From the NCBI GenBank assembly GCA_038503035.1, contig JAVSML010025154.1, positions 620,001 through 684,000 of the forward strand: DNA of 64,000 nt, read 5' to 3'. A program made the translations under genes and the position numbers. Shown in pieces: positions 49,901 through 62,148 of this stretch (the first letter of the stretch is position 1; every line of letters begins with the position of its first letter). This DNA comes from Crocodylus rhombifer (Eukaryota; Chordata; Crocodylia; Crocodylidae). A model generated the notes under the pieces. That model was not told the DNA's origin, did no database searches, and saw nothing but the letters and a program-made list of their open reading frames with translations.

Positions 49901-50724
49901 ATTAGGCTTCTTGCCTCAGCTGTATTTACTGAGGAACTCAGGGAGTTAACTACATTGCCCAACTTCAGCAAATACCCTATTTGGAAGATGTGGAACCTGA
50001 GTAAGTGGGTGGGCAATGTTTCTTAATGTTTCTCATGGAAGCAGAGTGGAGAAGACCCTTTCATGTTCAAAGAGGCTGAAACTGTAGCTCTGAGAAGTAA
50101 ACTTCCCTATCCCACTGTTAATCTCATTATGGTACTATCACTAAAGGCTAATGACAGTCACTTTAATGGAAGCATTAACTATTTTGCTGTTAATTTTGTG
50201 TGGCAGTGATGGGAGTGAAATCTCAGAGAGTGGGAACTAGGGAAGTCTAAAGGAAGAACAGAGGGAACTCTCAAATACAAGGAGGAAGGAGAGAAAAAAA
50301 GAGAAAGGAGGAGGAGGGAAGAAATGAAACAAAGGACAGAAATAGTAGTTCTGAAGGGAAGCACATTTTCCCACTGAGAGCTGTTGAATACAACAATAAC
50401 ACACTGAACAAACCACAGACAGGGATAACCAACATAATACATACTACATAAAAGCTGTGCCCTATCTTAGACCATTGTGCTAATTTCCCATTGACAAAGC
50501 TGTGGATGAAATGTTATGTTGTTTTTTCTATTTATAGAGTGGCTCAGGGAACATAACAGAAGTCAGGCCTCTGCAAATAGTAGACACTGAACAGACGCCG
50601 ATAAGTTGAAAAATAGAAATACTGCGTTAATGACTATCTAGGTGAGGTTTTTTATGTGGCCACTATTCATTATTCAGTAGCTGAGCTTCTGCCACAAAAG
50701 GAAAGCTATCACTAAAGTGATAGC
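46976..50724. other. Intronic sequence with a possible hAT end at 46980
   Basis: The word ccagggctgtccaagttg (46979-46996) resembles a hAT terminus and the one near 10040. A GC-rich body follows to about 47350 with no clear partner. The rest to 50724 is AT-rich, with a purine-rich tract at 50276-50335. No gene found. Confidence 0.35.
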
Positions 50725-50727
50725 TAA

Positions 50728-51386
50728 GGCCATGTGTAGATGAAACGCGGCATGTGTGCACGATACTTCAAAGTGGGCTAAATGCTTTTGCACCGTTTTG
50801 ATGGTGTCAGTGTTTGCATACCTCAGTGGCGTATTGCACATTAATTCCAGGCACTGTAGGAAATTCGGTGGTGTAATACACCTTAAATTACTTGGGGTAC
50901 AGCAAAATACAACTCCTTCAAGGACTTTTAGTTTGCTGCCCCTAAAGCCGCTAAGCAAAGAACCGGGCTCCGTGCAGCTCCACGGCTTTGTAGGAAACCC
51001 TGGAGGCAGCCTGGTGGCAGCACAGGAAGACAGGCTCTGCACAAGAAAAGTGGTGAGCCTGATCTCCCCCTCCCTCCCCACCCCCAGAGCCTGCCTGCCT
51101 GCCTGAGCTGCACAGCAGCCCATTGCTCCCCCCCGTGGCTGTGGTGCTTCCTGGGACCACTCAGGCTGGGTGCTACTGGGGGGGGGCTTCAGCTGACACA
51201 GAGAGGAGCACCAGCCCCCCAGCCAGGGACCGCTCCATCCACTGGCAGCTCGCCCTCCCTGCTGGAGAGACAGGTAAATCATTGGGTGTGTGCACAAGAC
51301 AGGGGTTTAATCAGCCCTTAATTGAAGCAGTGTATTTTAAAACTCACCACTTCAATTTACGCCCTCTGTTTTGTCTACACGTGCCC
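50728..51386. mobile_element. GC-cargo MITE, second copy of the 13141 family
   Basis: The ends GGCCATGTGTAGATGAAAC and GTTTTGTCTACACGTGCCC are inverted repeats (15 of 19). TAA flanks both sides (50725-50727 and 51387-51389). Subterminal sequence matches the 13141-13838 element (words tttgatggtgtcagtgtttgcat and attaattccag), and the centre is again a GC-rich block (about 50960-51270). The 207-codon minus frame (50674-51297) crosses the element boundary and is not a gene. Confidence 0.8.
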
Positions 51387-51389
51387 TAA

Positions 51390-53141
51390 GTTCTTAAATT
51401 TCACAGCACCTCAGACACCTCTCTTTTCAGGACAAAACCTCTGCTTTAGATGGCGGGGGGTTGCCATTATTATATTTAATTTCTTTTAAACTTACTGTCA
51501 TCCTTTTCCTCATATCATTGTTGCTCTTTCTGATAACATCTCATTTCAGGCATCATTTTCAAGCCCTGCCAGAAAGCCACTGTATTCAGGGGTCTTGCAG
51601 GCTGGTTTCCCAGTTGATGCAGAAAGCATAGGCAAAGATTCCAGGCATATTTTAAATTTAACTCATATACATGAAGCAATAAAATGTATACTCCAGTCCT
51701 GGAACAGAGGGAATCAAAATGACATGCTAATAATTTTCCCTTAAAGAAATCTCAGGCAACACATGATCGTGTGTTTCCCAAGAATCGTTTCCAAATACAG
51801 AGAGTAAGATAGAGAAAACTCTCTGCTAACCCCTCAAAGGACAATTGCCAAATAAAACCAGTAACAAGACACTATCCTTTAAAGACTGAAAATCTACTTG
51901 CATGTGAATTGCTTAAAGATTGTATAATTGCACCATCTGGTGACATGCCCTAATGGTTCAATCTTGCAAACTACAACATTAACAAATCATTTTTCACTAC
52001 ATTTTCCTATTAAGGGCACAGAGTCTGTGTAATAGTCCAGAATAAAAGATTCAGACCCAGAACCTTTGGACTTCACACTTGGACTCTAATAATATCCTGT
52101 TTGGCAAAGAGAAATCAAAAGTGGCTGAAAGTTCCAAAGGTGGCTACTAATTTAGATATCTTTAAAAATCAGGTCCAAAGTGTTAATTTGAATATTTAAA
52201 ATAAAAGAAAGCCAATATTAGCCATCACATTGTGATTTCATCTTTGTTATTTCCATAATAGGAATGATAATGCCAATCTACCTCTCCATAGCCAGGGTGT
52301 TACAAAGATCATTGTAAATTTGTAAAGCACTTTGATGATGAAGCAAATATTTATTAAAATTACTGGAATCTCTCCCATAAATACGGACAATAAAATAAAT
52401 ACAGCAGAGCAACAAATAGACAAAATATGTAGTGAGCCACATCCTGATCTAAAAGTGGAAATAAAAAGTAAATACCATGATTGTTCGATGATTAATTTAT
52501 TCATCTTGGTAGTAACTTCTGCACCATTTTAATATCATTTTTAGGTCACAGCTATCTCTGTAAAAAGCACACAGTAATCTTTGCTCTTTGATACATTTCA
52601 TTCCTTTTACTGCTACAAAGCGACCAAGCAACCTTTAAAAATAAAAAGGCATAATACACATGCATACGTATGTATATGTGTGCGTTAACACAGTCACATT
52701 ACATGACCTTTTTCTAATAAAACATCAGAAAGTTGCTAGTTATATTTTAAAAAATAATAAAAAAATCCTTGGAGAAACACTCTGGTATGGTGTGCATATA
52801 CTTATGCTGAAAGTGTCATTGTTTTGCTTTGTGTTTGACAATAATAAAGGCTGGGCATACATCACATTATCTATTTTGTAAGTTACACCAGTGTCCAATG
52901 ACGAAAAACAACCATCTTTCATGGCACAGAGCTGTTAAGAATTTGCTTTCAGGGAGGAAACTGTTAGGCAGGAATAAAAGCAGACACACACAAAGAAGAC
53001 TTGATTTAATTTTCATGAACATCATTTTACTCCTGATAATTTTTCCAGAATAATTCTACACTGGATTTCAGTTAGTTATCCCAATGGAGGGCCAATATAC
53101 TATATATCTGTCTCTTGCTTACACTGGTGTAAGAGAAGTCA
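51390..53141. other. Intronic sequence, nothing recognised
   Basis: AT-rich DNA; short overlapping frames only. Confidence 0.4.
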
Positions 53142-53545
53142 TAGAAGTCATAGAGAAATAGGGCTGAAAGGGACCTCCAGAAGTTATCTAGTCCAACCCC
53201 CTGCCCAATGCAGGATTATCTCTTTTGAAGCCATCCCAGACAACCATCATCTAAACCCTGCATAAGACTACTCTCAATTCTGACAACACAGACCTAACAA
53301 CCTACCCTGCCACAGGTAAAGCAGGGGGACCACAACAGCTAGCATCCTGCTTCTATAAAATGTTGTCAATATACGCTCAAGAGGTCCCCAGTAGAAGCCT
53401 TGTCCCCTGCTACAGAAGAAAGCAAAACCCCCCAAATTCTGTACCAATCTGACCATGGGGTAACATTTTTTCCGGACCCCAAATATGACAATTGGTCTGA
53501 CCCTGAGTAGAGGGCAAGATCCTCTAGCCAGGAAGCTCTGAAACA
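53142..53545 (-). mobile_element. CR1-like LINE 3' region
   Basis: The plus-strand words tcatagagaaatagggctgaaagggacctcc and ctagtccaaccccctgcccaatgcagga are a CR1 3' end read on the minus strand. The remainder (53250-53545, with gaccatggggtaac and ccagtagaagcctt) resembles an associated reptile repeat region I recognise only in part. The boundary at 53545 is approximate. Confidence 0.65.
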
Positions 53546-56419
53546 CTTTGAAAGTGGATAGGCACTTATTTTTTATTCCAGAAATGCAGGCACATGCCTG
53601 CAGTGGCTTAGGTTAGAAGATTGGGGTTGGGGGCACTAGAGTGAGCCATCCCTTCCCTTCAACAGTGCTGAGCTGAGGGGGTGTGGGGCATGGCTAGGCC
53701 CTGGCAGGATGCTATGATTAGGGAGGGGTCTAAATCCTAACCCTGGTTTGCACTGTCCTCAGCCAGGGTGTGCCTGGAGGGGGGAGGGGAAAGCAGCCTT
53801 AGCCAGGCTTTCTCCAACCCCCCCCCTCCCCCGCTCACTGCTCAAGGGGCAGGAGTGTTGCCAGACCCCAGGCCCTGGCTAGCACTCTAAGGCAAAGGGG
53901 CAAAGGGGGGTGGGGAGGGGAAGACTGCTTGTGTGGAGTGCATGAATCTATTGATGATACTAAGCTTTTTAATCTCCCTGTCCCTGCTTCTTCATACTGT
54001 CTGCAGCAAACTGGCACCCACAGGTCCATTGCATTGCAAACCAGGTAATTTCTCACACTTCTCTCTTGAACCCAGTCAGATTGCAGCCTTTGAAGCAAGC
54101 CAACACCCAACAGGGAGTTTATCAAAAAACAAAACTTATCAGCCCATCAAGAATACAAAAGCCTCTCTCTCATTAATTGAAGCTCTTCTTAAACAGTTTT
54201 TTTTCCAAGGCATTTGTACAGAAGAAAGGAGGAACATTACCAGATGACCTTCTGATTAATTCCAAAAAGCCCTAAATGGACACCATTCTATCTGTCTTTG
54301 TTCCAGTGAAACTGGAAGCACGCACGCACACGCACACACACACAGATGCCTCTCAGAATTAGCTAGCTTTGGGGTGGCATGACCATGACCAGATGTCAGC
54401 TGGGGTCTGTGCTGTAGGAGAGAGATCCCTGCTTAAGCAGAGGTGGGGTGGTGGGGAGAGCAGGGGAAGCCAGGCAGCTGCTGCTGTGCCTGTAGTAGTA
54501 TCCACCTCATTCTCAGCCAGCTGGAGCTCTGGCTAGGGAGTAGAGGGGCAGGGATAGCCCTGCTCTCTGGAGCAGATAGCCCAGCCCAGCCCAGGACTGA
54601 ATACATGCTGGGATCCTGGGGGTGTCTGATTTAACCTAAACCAGAAAGGGGTCTGGGGCACAAGTTCCATAAACTGGTTTGACCCAAATCAGTTAAGTCT
54701 GATAACACTTTCAACCAGGTTTATCTTAAATCAGTTTTGACCATTTTGAAACTGGTTTATGTGCACTGAGCTTATGTTCAGTTACAGGTTTAACTAATTT
54801 CTCCACTCAAATTGGATTATGTGCAACTTCTATCCCTAGCCATTGTGTGTCCAGACCAGTGGCATCTTACACTTAGACCATACTTATGATACTTAAAAAA
54901 AGAGCATCTCCCTTTAAATCTTAAGCGCCCTCCCACCACCTCAAAGTTATGTTTCTTCAGGCAACGGTGAATTCTGGACTACACTATCTAGCTTGTGTTA
55001 GGGTAACTTCAGGCTGTTTCACAGACTTAAAATGAGTAATTTGCAGTCCTACAGTATCACAGGATGCACAACTCCCAGTTCCTTCTCACCCCCACTTAGA
55101 GCAAGGATAGAGCTCAGGTGTCCTGGCTACTAGCCATGGCCATACTTGCCAACCCTCCAGCAGCAAGTCCGAGCTATGCATACAAGAAATGCTATTAAAC
55201 CCTAATATAAAGCTAGAATGTCTGTGACTAGTCATAACACCACTTAACATTCCACAGATTTAGTACTGTCTAAGTGTAACTTCACTCTTAGACCCTCAAA
55301 ATGAGATCCATTCATCTAAGGTTTTAAAAGAAAGTAGAAGTCCCTAATTCATCAAAACATATGCATTATACAGCAATACATTCAAACACCTGTTTACGCT
55401 TCAGTGTCAATGGGACATATACCAGTGCTATAAGTTAAACACACATTTAAGTGTTTTGCTGAACTGGAATCTTGGTGCAGATTCTAGTTCCAGTCACAAA
55501 TTCAGTTGGATTCTTTATATACGTAAAGTTAGATGTAGGTGAGCATTTGCCGGACTCCAGTCCAAGTGGACAGATTGTATGATACCACTGCCAGTTCAAT
55601 CAGAGCTGCACAGCTGAAGCAACATTAATTGATAAGGGTATGGCCCTATTAGCAGCCATTTCCCACAATTCTTGAATTGGACCCACAACATTCCAAACAT
55701 TCCACTGTATATTAATGGCTGCAGTGAAACACTTGCAAGATCATACTGAAAAGGAAACAGAATGAAGTATCTCTATTATGAAGAGTGCAAACACCATGGA
55801 TTGTGTGTGTATTATTGTAATGTGTACCAAACCATTTCTCTGCACTGTCCCCACAGTATTAATCAAACTTTCTAGTACACAAGGGAAAGCTCATGCTTTG
55901 GAAATGCTCATTTTTCAGGGAAGGGTACAAAATATATAATGATTTCATATATATAGAAAACCAGCATCACGTACTTTGGCAACAAATACAGATCCAGTCT
56001 GTCTCAGTACGTCAGGCTATGTATGATGAATACAAGTTATATTTGAACTATAAAATTTAATTCCAATATCACCATGATTTTAGGACCTAGTTCTACAAAA
56101 TACTCAGAAAAGAGCTCCCATTGCAGACAACTGCAAGGAATTAGATGACACATATATTACGTACATTTTTGGCCCCAGTGTACAACAGCCTTTGTCTCAG
56201 CAAAGCTATTTTTACTGTCTGTTGTGTTTGTTTAAGAACTGTCTTCCTAGCTATGTTTTCTGGAGTTCAGCAAAGAATTCAGAGAATAATTTACTAAGCT
56301 AATTTACATTCATTTCATTCATTCACAAACCACTCCATTTTTGCAGACGTATTCATTCTGTTTATATACAGTTTCTACAATGAGGTCTTTGTAGATTGTT
56401 CACAAGCACTTCCATGAAG
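53546..56419. other. Intronic sequence with two GC-rich patches and a CA tract
   Basis: GC-rich patches lie at 53580-53930 and 54380-54620. A cacgcacgcacacg tract lies at 54319-54344. Words aactggttt and aaatcagtt repeat at 54670-54760, likely part of a DNA transposon whose ends I could not find. The rest is AT-rich. Confidence 0.35.
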
Positions 56420-57862
56420 TATAGTGCCCGAAGACTGGAAGAAGGCCAATGTGGTGCCGATCTTCAAGAAAGGGAGGAGAGTGGATCCGGCTAACTACAG
56501 GCCCATTAGCCTGACTTCTATCCTGGGGAAGATCTTAGAAAAGTTTATTAAAGAGGCCATCCTTGAGGGACTGGCCCAGGCTAACATCCTAAGGGATAGC
56601 CAGCACGGGTTTGTTGCGGGTAGGTCTTGTTTAACCAATCTCATTTCCTACCATGACCGGGTGACCTATCACCTGAATGAGGGAGAAGAGATTGATGTCA
56701 TATATCTTGACTTCAGAAAAGCTTTTGATCTGGTATCCCATGATCACCTCTTGGCCAAACTGTCCAGTTGTGGCCTTGGCTCCACCACGATCCACTGGCT
56801 GGGAAATTGGCTCCGTGGTCGGACCCAGAGGGTTGTAATTGATGGCAGTCACTCATCGTGGTGCCCTGTGACCAGTGGGGTCCCTCAAGCCTCTGTCCTG
56901 GGACCCATACTGTTCAACATCTTCATTAATGATGTGGACATCGGAGTCAGGAATGAACTGGCCAAGTTCGCCGATGACACCAAACTTTGGGGCAAAACAT
57001 CCATGCCAGAAGATAGGCGGGTGATCCAGGCTGACCTGGACAAGCTCAGCAAATGGGCAGATGAGAACCTGATGGTGTTTAACACCAAAAAATGCAAGGT
57101 TCTCCACCTTGGGAGGAAAAACCTGCAGCATCCTTATAGGCTCAGCAGTGCTATGTTGGATAGCACTACAGAAGAAAGAGACTTGGGGGTCATCATTGAT
57201 CACAAGATGAACATGAGCCTGCAATGCAATGCTGCGGCTAATAAAGCGACCAAAACGCTGGCTTGCATCCATAGATGCTTCTCGAGCAAATCCCGGGATG
57301 TCATTCTCCCCTTGTACTCGGCCTTAGTGAGGCCGCAGCTGGAGTACTGCGTCCAGTTTTGGGCTCCACAATTCAAAAAGGATGTGGAGAAGCTTGAGAG
57401 CGTCCAGAGGAGAGCCATGCGCATGATCAGAGGTCAGGAAAACAGATCTTACGATTATAGGCTGAGAGCCATGGGACTCTTTAGCCTGGAAAAGCACAGG
57501 CTCAGGGGTGATCTGATGGCCACCTATAAGTTTATCAGGGGTGACCACCAGGATCTGGGGGAACGTTTGTTCACCAGAGCGCCCCAAGGGATGACTAGGT
57601 CGAACGGTCACAAACTCCTGCAAGACCGTTTCAGGCTGGACATAAGGAAGAATTTCTTTACTGTCTGAGCCCCCAAGGTCTGGAACAGTCTGCCAGCAGA
57701 GGTGGTTCAAGCACCTACATTGAACACCTTCAAGAGTAAACGGATGCTTATCTTGCTGGGATCCTATAACCCCAGCTGACTTCCTGCCCTTTGGGCAGGG
57801 GGCTGGACTCGATGATCTCCTGAGGTCCCTTCCAGCCCTGATGTCCATGAAATCTATGAAAA
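56420..57862 (+). mobile_element. CR1 LINE, 5'-truncated, 414-codon open RT frame
   Basis: A continuous frame (about 56421-57668) starts inside the RT at PEDWKKANVVPIFKKG. It passes NYRPISLTSI, the motif A block YLDFRKAFD, GVPQASVLGP, the catalytic FADD box (56967-56978) and LVRPQLEYCVQFW, and ends at a TGA at 57667-57669 within the C-terminal domain. Comparison with 41995-42397 shows CGA there, so the stop is a CpG-type C-to-T change. A one-base loss near 57740 shifts the last codons. The 3' end has ggtcccttccagccc and a tctatgaaaac tail. Lacking ORF1, endonuclease and the N-terminal RT, it cannot act alone. Confidence 0.96.
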
Positions 57863-58649
57863 CATTCTATTATTGAGCCACGTTGTTGTGTTTTGATTGG
57901 ACATGTTTAGTCACATGGGATATGGGGGGATGGCCCTTGACAAAACAAAGATAAGTCACAATCAGATGCATCTCACTGTGACTTGCAACAAACATTTCTG
58001 GGGTGTCAAAATGAGCATTTACATTTCTATTATTGAACTCAAGTCACTTAACAATTAAATTGAAACAGGACCACAAGCTCTAGTCTACCAATATTCACTT
58101 TGAGAAAGGAGGATTTGAGAGGCAAGGGGCGAGATTTTCTTAATAGAGCCATAGTTTTGGTGGGAACACAGAGTAGGGACTGAACTATGAGGAATACAGG
58201 GATGGCTAGAGACAAATGCATTGATCACTTGTGCTGGGAAATAGGCTTGGAGAAAAGGGTATGATTCAGAATTGTCATGAAAAAGATGGAGGATTGGACT
58301 GGGCCCTTGAAGGGAAACATCTCCAATGCAAGCAGGGAGAGAACAGCAGAACCTTGTAACATAATTTACTTCATGTGAAAGCTAGACTTCATTGATATGT
58401 ATAATCTCCTGTCATGTGACTTATATCTGCAGAACAGTATATTTATTTACAGGCTTATTATAAGGGCAACCTGTGCTCACCATGTCAGCACTGTTGAAGG
58501 ATATGGGCATATATAGCTTTTTAGGAAAGAGAGCATTGCCATCTACTGTCCCCACCACACCTTGATAGTGCTACCGCTTGGACAACTGCTTATTTGTCAA
58601 AGTTACACCTGCTTACTTCACAGCTAACCTTCCCTGAAAGTCATTCCAC
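57863..58649. other. Intronic sequence, nothing recognised
   Basis: AT-rich DNA between two retrotransposon relics. Confidence 0.4.
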
Positions 58650-59600
58650 TATCTGCTGTCAGTGGATGCACTGGATAGCAGCACAGCTCTGCCACCAGAA
58701 GCCATCTATGATTCAAGCATTCAGGGACTAACCCTCTTGAGACCTAAGGATGGAAGAAATCTGATCAAGGAAAGGGGAGCCATCAACACCTGCTGAAAGG
58801 ACCATTTTGAAGACCTCAATCAAGATTCCGTTGTTGGCAAGAGTGTTCTTAATTCCATCCCACAACACCCAGTCAGAGACAATCTCAGAGTCCCTTGAAT
58901 CCTTGACAAGGTGAGGAAAACCAGGAAGCAGATGAAGGATAACAAAGCATTTGGAGCTGATGGAATTCCTGCTGAAATCTTCAAGCGGGGAGGACAAGAG
59001 CTTACATCACAACTCCATGGCCTCATCGTAAGGATCTGGAATGATGAGAAAATCCAGACAACCTCAAGGATGCCATGATCATGACAATCTTCAAGAAAGG
59101 AGACACGTCCAACTGTGGAAATTACAGAGGGATCACCTTGCTGTCCACCAGAGGAAAGATCATTGTGAGGCCCCTCCTGAACTATGTCCTTACACTTGCT
59201 GAAGAGCTCCTCCTGGAGTCTCAGTGTAGGTTCAGGGCATCAAGAGGGTGTTTATTCTTCCAGATCAATCAAGGCATATACTCAAGAGGAGGGCAGAGAA
59301 AGCACTTCAAGGATATCCTCTAAGGAAGGCACCTCAAAAAATTAGACATTGACATCAACTTGTGGGAGACTATCGCCCAGGACTGCCACAACCGGAAGGG
59401 TCTGTTGCAAGAATCTCAGTACTTTGAAACCTCATGATGACAACAGGAGATGGAAAAGTGGGAGCTGCAGAAATATGGTAGTGTGGACTAAATCAAGAAT
59501 CCTGAGCCATCCACCCCACATAGAAACGTGTGCCTAAGTTGCAGTAGAACCTGTTGATCCTGGATGGGCTTTGTCAGCTATCTTCAGACCACAGATAAGG
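58650..59600 (+). mobile_element. Non-CR1 non-LTR retrotransposon with RT core deleted
   Basis: Plus-strand decayed frames give the pre-RT region (a WKDHFEDLN-like block near 58800), then ADGIPAEIFKRGG (about 58960), FKKGDTSNCGNYRGITLLS (59091-59145) and ESQCRFRASRG (about 59215-59250). From about 59270 the sequence jumps to the C-terminal block GGQRKHFKDIL, then LDIDINLWETIAQD. The RT motif A-to-thumb region, including the catalytic aspartates, is missing. A remnant of a C-terminal zinc finger, CLSCSRTC, lies at about 59530-59553; its later histidines are replaced. Same family as 23345-24110. Confidence 0.85.
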
Positions 59601-60831
59601 CAATCACAGAAGACAATCATCCCTGACTTTGAAGGATTGCTGAGGATGCTGCTGCTGATATTTATTTACAATTCAGAGGGTCTGGTATTCCTAAATCTTG
59701 AAAATATCTCTCTGTATGAAGTTTATTTCTCCCAAATGACTCATCCATCATTTTATGTAACACGGTCAAATACTTTGAAAAGCAACTGAAATTCAATTGT
59801 GAGTGATCATCAAACTCTTTGAAAAGTTGTTGTTTGAAGTCAATTTTACATAGGGAGATACAATGAAAACATGAAGTACATTCTTTGTTTTCATGTCAGA
59901 ATATGTAAAAAAACAAAAACAAAAAACCCCCAAAATGTGTCAAAAAACCCACATTCAGTACCTCAAATCACAGTAACTCTGGTACTTGAACATATTATAA
60001 TCTAAATACTACTGGTTATTTTCCTAGACATTTTCACTACTGTTTCAGAGACCTGATACAATTCACCCGCACCAGCCAAAGACAGAAGTTTTAAGATAAC
60101 ACTGCATACATGTTGGTAGCAATCTCCAATCTGCCAAACAGAAGACAGATTCCATATCTGAAATCTGTAACAGTGAAGATGCTGTGGAAAAGTGAATGCT
60201 TTCAAGAGTAGGAACCTCACTATCAGCTCTTCCTGGGCCCCTAAGCATATGGGTAGTGTTAGTTTTATAGAAGCTGACTGGAAGAACAGCGTATCTGCTT
60301 CCTCCTCTTTTTGAGCTTTAAGAACATTTACTACATTTTACAGCACAAGAAAATGAAAAGATGAACAGCAGGAGTGGTTTCATGTAATCTTATTTCTGTT
60401 ATAATTAACAATAAACAAGGCATTACAAGTTTAGTAACTCTTGTTCTGCAGGCTTGATGCTAAAAACATTTTTATCTCACTTTTGTAAGCAACTGGTATA
60501 CCCTGTGATCATACACAGAAACCCTACAAAATTCATCTATTTTTGTTTCTCTACTGCCATCTCCTGTCACTTCTAAGGCAACACAGGCCAGGAATGACAT
60601 TACATTCTTATGGGTGTAAGTGATCAGAAACCAATCTATACCAGGAACAGAAGTTCAGCACACAAAACCAGTATATTTGGGTAACAGAACAGAAGTTCAG
60701 CACACACAGACTGGTTTAAAAATGGCAGAACCTGATCTAAGATTTACCCCCTCACTCCCCCCCGCCAAAGGGCAATTGTGTGTTCTGTTTGCTACTGATC
60801 TAAACTATGACACTTACAGACTATATTATAC
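59601..60831. other. Intronic sequence with a short direct repeat
   Basis: AT-rich DNA. Aacagaagttcagcacaca occurs twice, near 60646 and 60687. No gene supported. Confidence 0.4.
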
Positions 60832-61995
60832 AAGAAATCCACAGACCAACATACATATCTGCACAGAATCAGCAATCACCCTAAACACACCAAAAAAGCT
60901 GTGATATACAGCCAAGCCCTCAGATACCACTGAATTTGCCCTGAAGACAACACGCGGGATTGCCACCTCACCAATCGTAAAAAGGCTTTCACTCAACAAG
61001 GACACTCCTCCAGACAGAGAGATCGCAGATTTGAAAGAGCCACCCAGATACCACATGAAGAACTGCTGCAGTACAGAAGAAAACCCCCACAAATCACACA
61101 CAGCTGGTTATGACATATCACTCCTCCCTCCAAACCGTACGGAAAATCCTCAAACAATTGCAACCCATACTAGTAAGAGACCCTATCCTTAAAAAGATCT
61201 TCCCAGAGCCACCCATCCTAGCCTTCAAACAAGCACTGAACCTCGCTAACCTCATCATCAGAAGCAAACTTCCTCAGACCCAGAACACACCAAAAGGATC
61301 CAGCCCATGCCATGACAAGAAATGCAAAACCTGCCAACATATCACAATCACTACACCCCACAACAGAGCCATCAGCATTCCTAGATCTTACAGCTGGAAG
61401 TCCAGAAATGTAATATCTCATCCAATGTACCACATGCCCTGATGGAAAATACGTAGGAGAGACCAAACAACACCTGCGCACCAGAATGAATGCACTCCGG
61501 AAATCTATCAAAGACAGGAATACCCAATTACCTGTGGGGGCACATTTCTCACAAGAAAACCACTCTCCAATCTCTCAGTCCTGATCCTCAAAGGAAACTT
61601 AGAAAACACTTCCCAGAGACGAGCCTACGAACTCCACTTCGTCGACCTCCTGGACAGTAAAAATCATGGACTGAATATAGACATTGGATTTATGACACAT
61701 TATAACCTGCCTGAGAGCTGACTTCCCAGGTACTTCTCCACTATTCATCCCCCTTCTCTCCCCCCCACCCAGCCTGTCTCTCATCTATTGACTCCTCAAT
61801 CTACATTTTCAACAACTGCCTGTCCTGTATGCAGACCAGCCCAGGCTCTGGCTTCTTTACTTTTCATTCCATCTAAGAAGAGCACACACCAACTGCTGAA
61901 ACTTCCTTAGCCTGACAAAGGGTTTTTGAACCCGAAAGCTTGCTTAAATATTGTTCTCCGACTATTTAGTTGGTCTAAGAAAAGATATCAGATTC
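60832..61995 (+). mobile_element. Penelope-like retroelement, 3' part with GIY-YIG endonuclease end
   Basis: Decayed frames give the C-terminal half of a Penelope-like polyprotein. First comes the post-RT block (SALRYxxxC-like; RATQIPHEELLQYRRK near 61036-61085). Next is the PSLQxVRKIL...LKKIFPEPPILAFKQALNL block (61110-61250), and then a Cys-rich CHDKKCKTCQHI linker (61308-61343). The GIY-YIG nuclease end follows: YVGET (61450-61464), LRTRM, and YELHFVDLLDSKNHGLN near 61630-61675. It ends NLPES and a stop at 61719-61721. There are two frameshifts, near 61405 and 61577. The 3' tail carries a hammerhead-like motif and ttagttggtctaagaaaagatatc. Truncated upstream of the RT catalytic core. Confidence 0.88.
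61912..61942 (+). ncRNA. Hammerhead-ribozyme-like motif in Penelope-like tail, decayed
   Basis: CTGACAA (61912-61918) stands where CUGANGA is expected, with the conserved G changed to A. GGGTT (61920-61924) pairs with AACCC (61929-61933) as stem II. GAAA (61934-61937) is intact and is followed by GCTTGC, a two-base-pair minimal stem III. Hammerhead motifs are known in Penelope-like elements; this copy is predicted inactive. Confidence 0.6.
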
Positions 61996-62148
61996 ACCCA
62001 CAGAATCTTGACAGAAAACCACATAACTTAGATCAATTCTGCCTCGACTCTTTAAATGTCTGTACCCAGCCACTGCGTATGCATATATTATACTACACAT
62101 CCCAAGATGATCCCATTTTGAAAAGCAGAGGAAGATACTTTTTACTTA

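Noticed and set aside
50674..51297. 207-codon minus-strand frame
   Set aside because: It crosses the boundary of the MITE at 50728 and reflects GC-rich filler.
53142..53545. tRNA-derived SINE
   Set aside because: No A/B box promoter or cloverleaf could be read; the 3' portion matches CR1 words instead.
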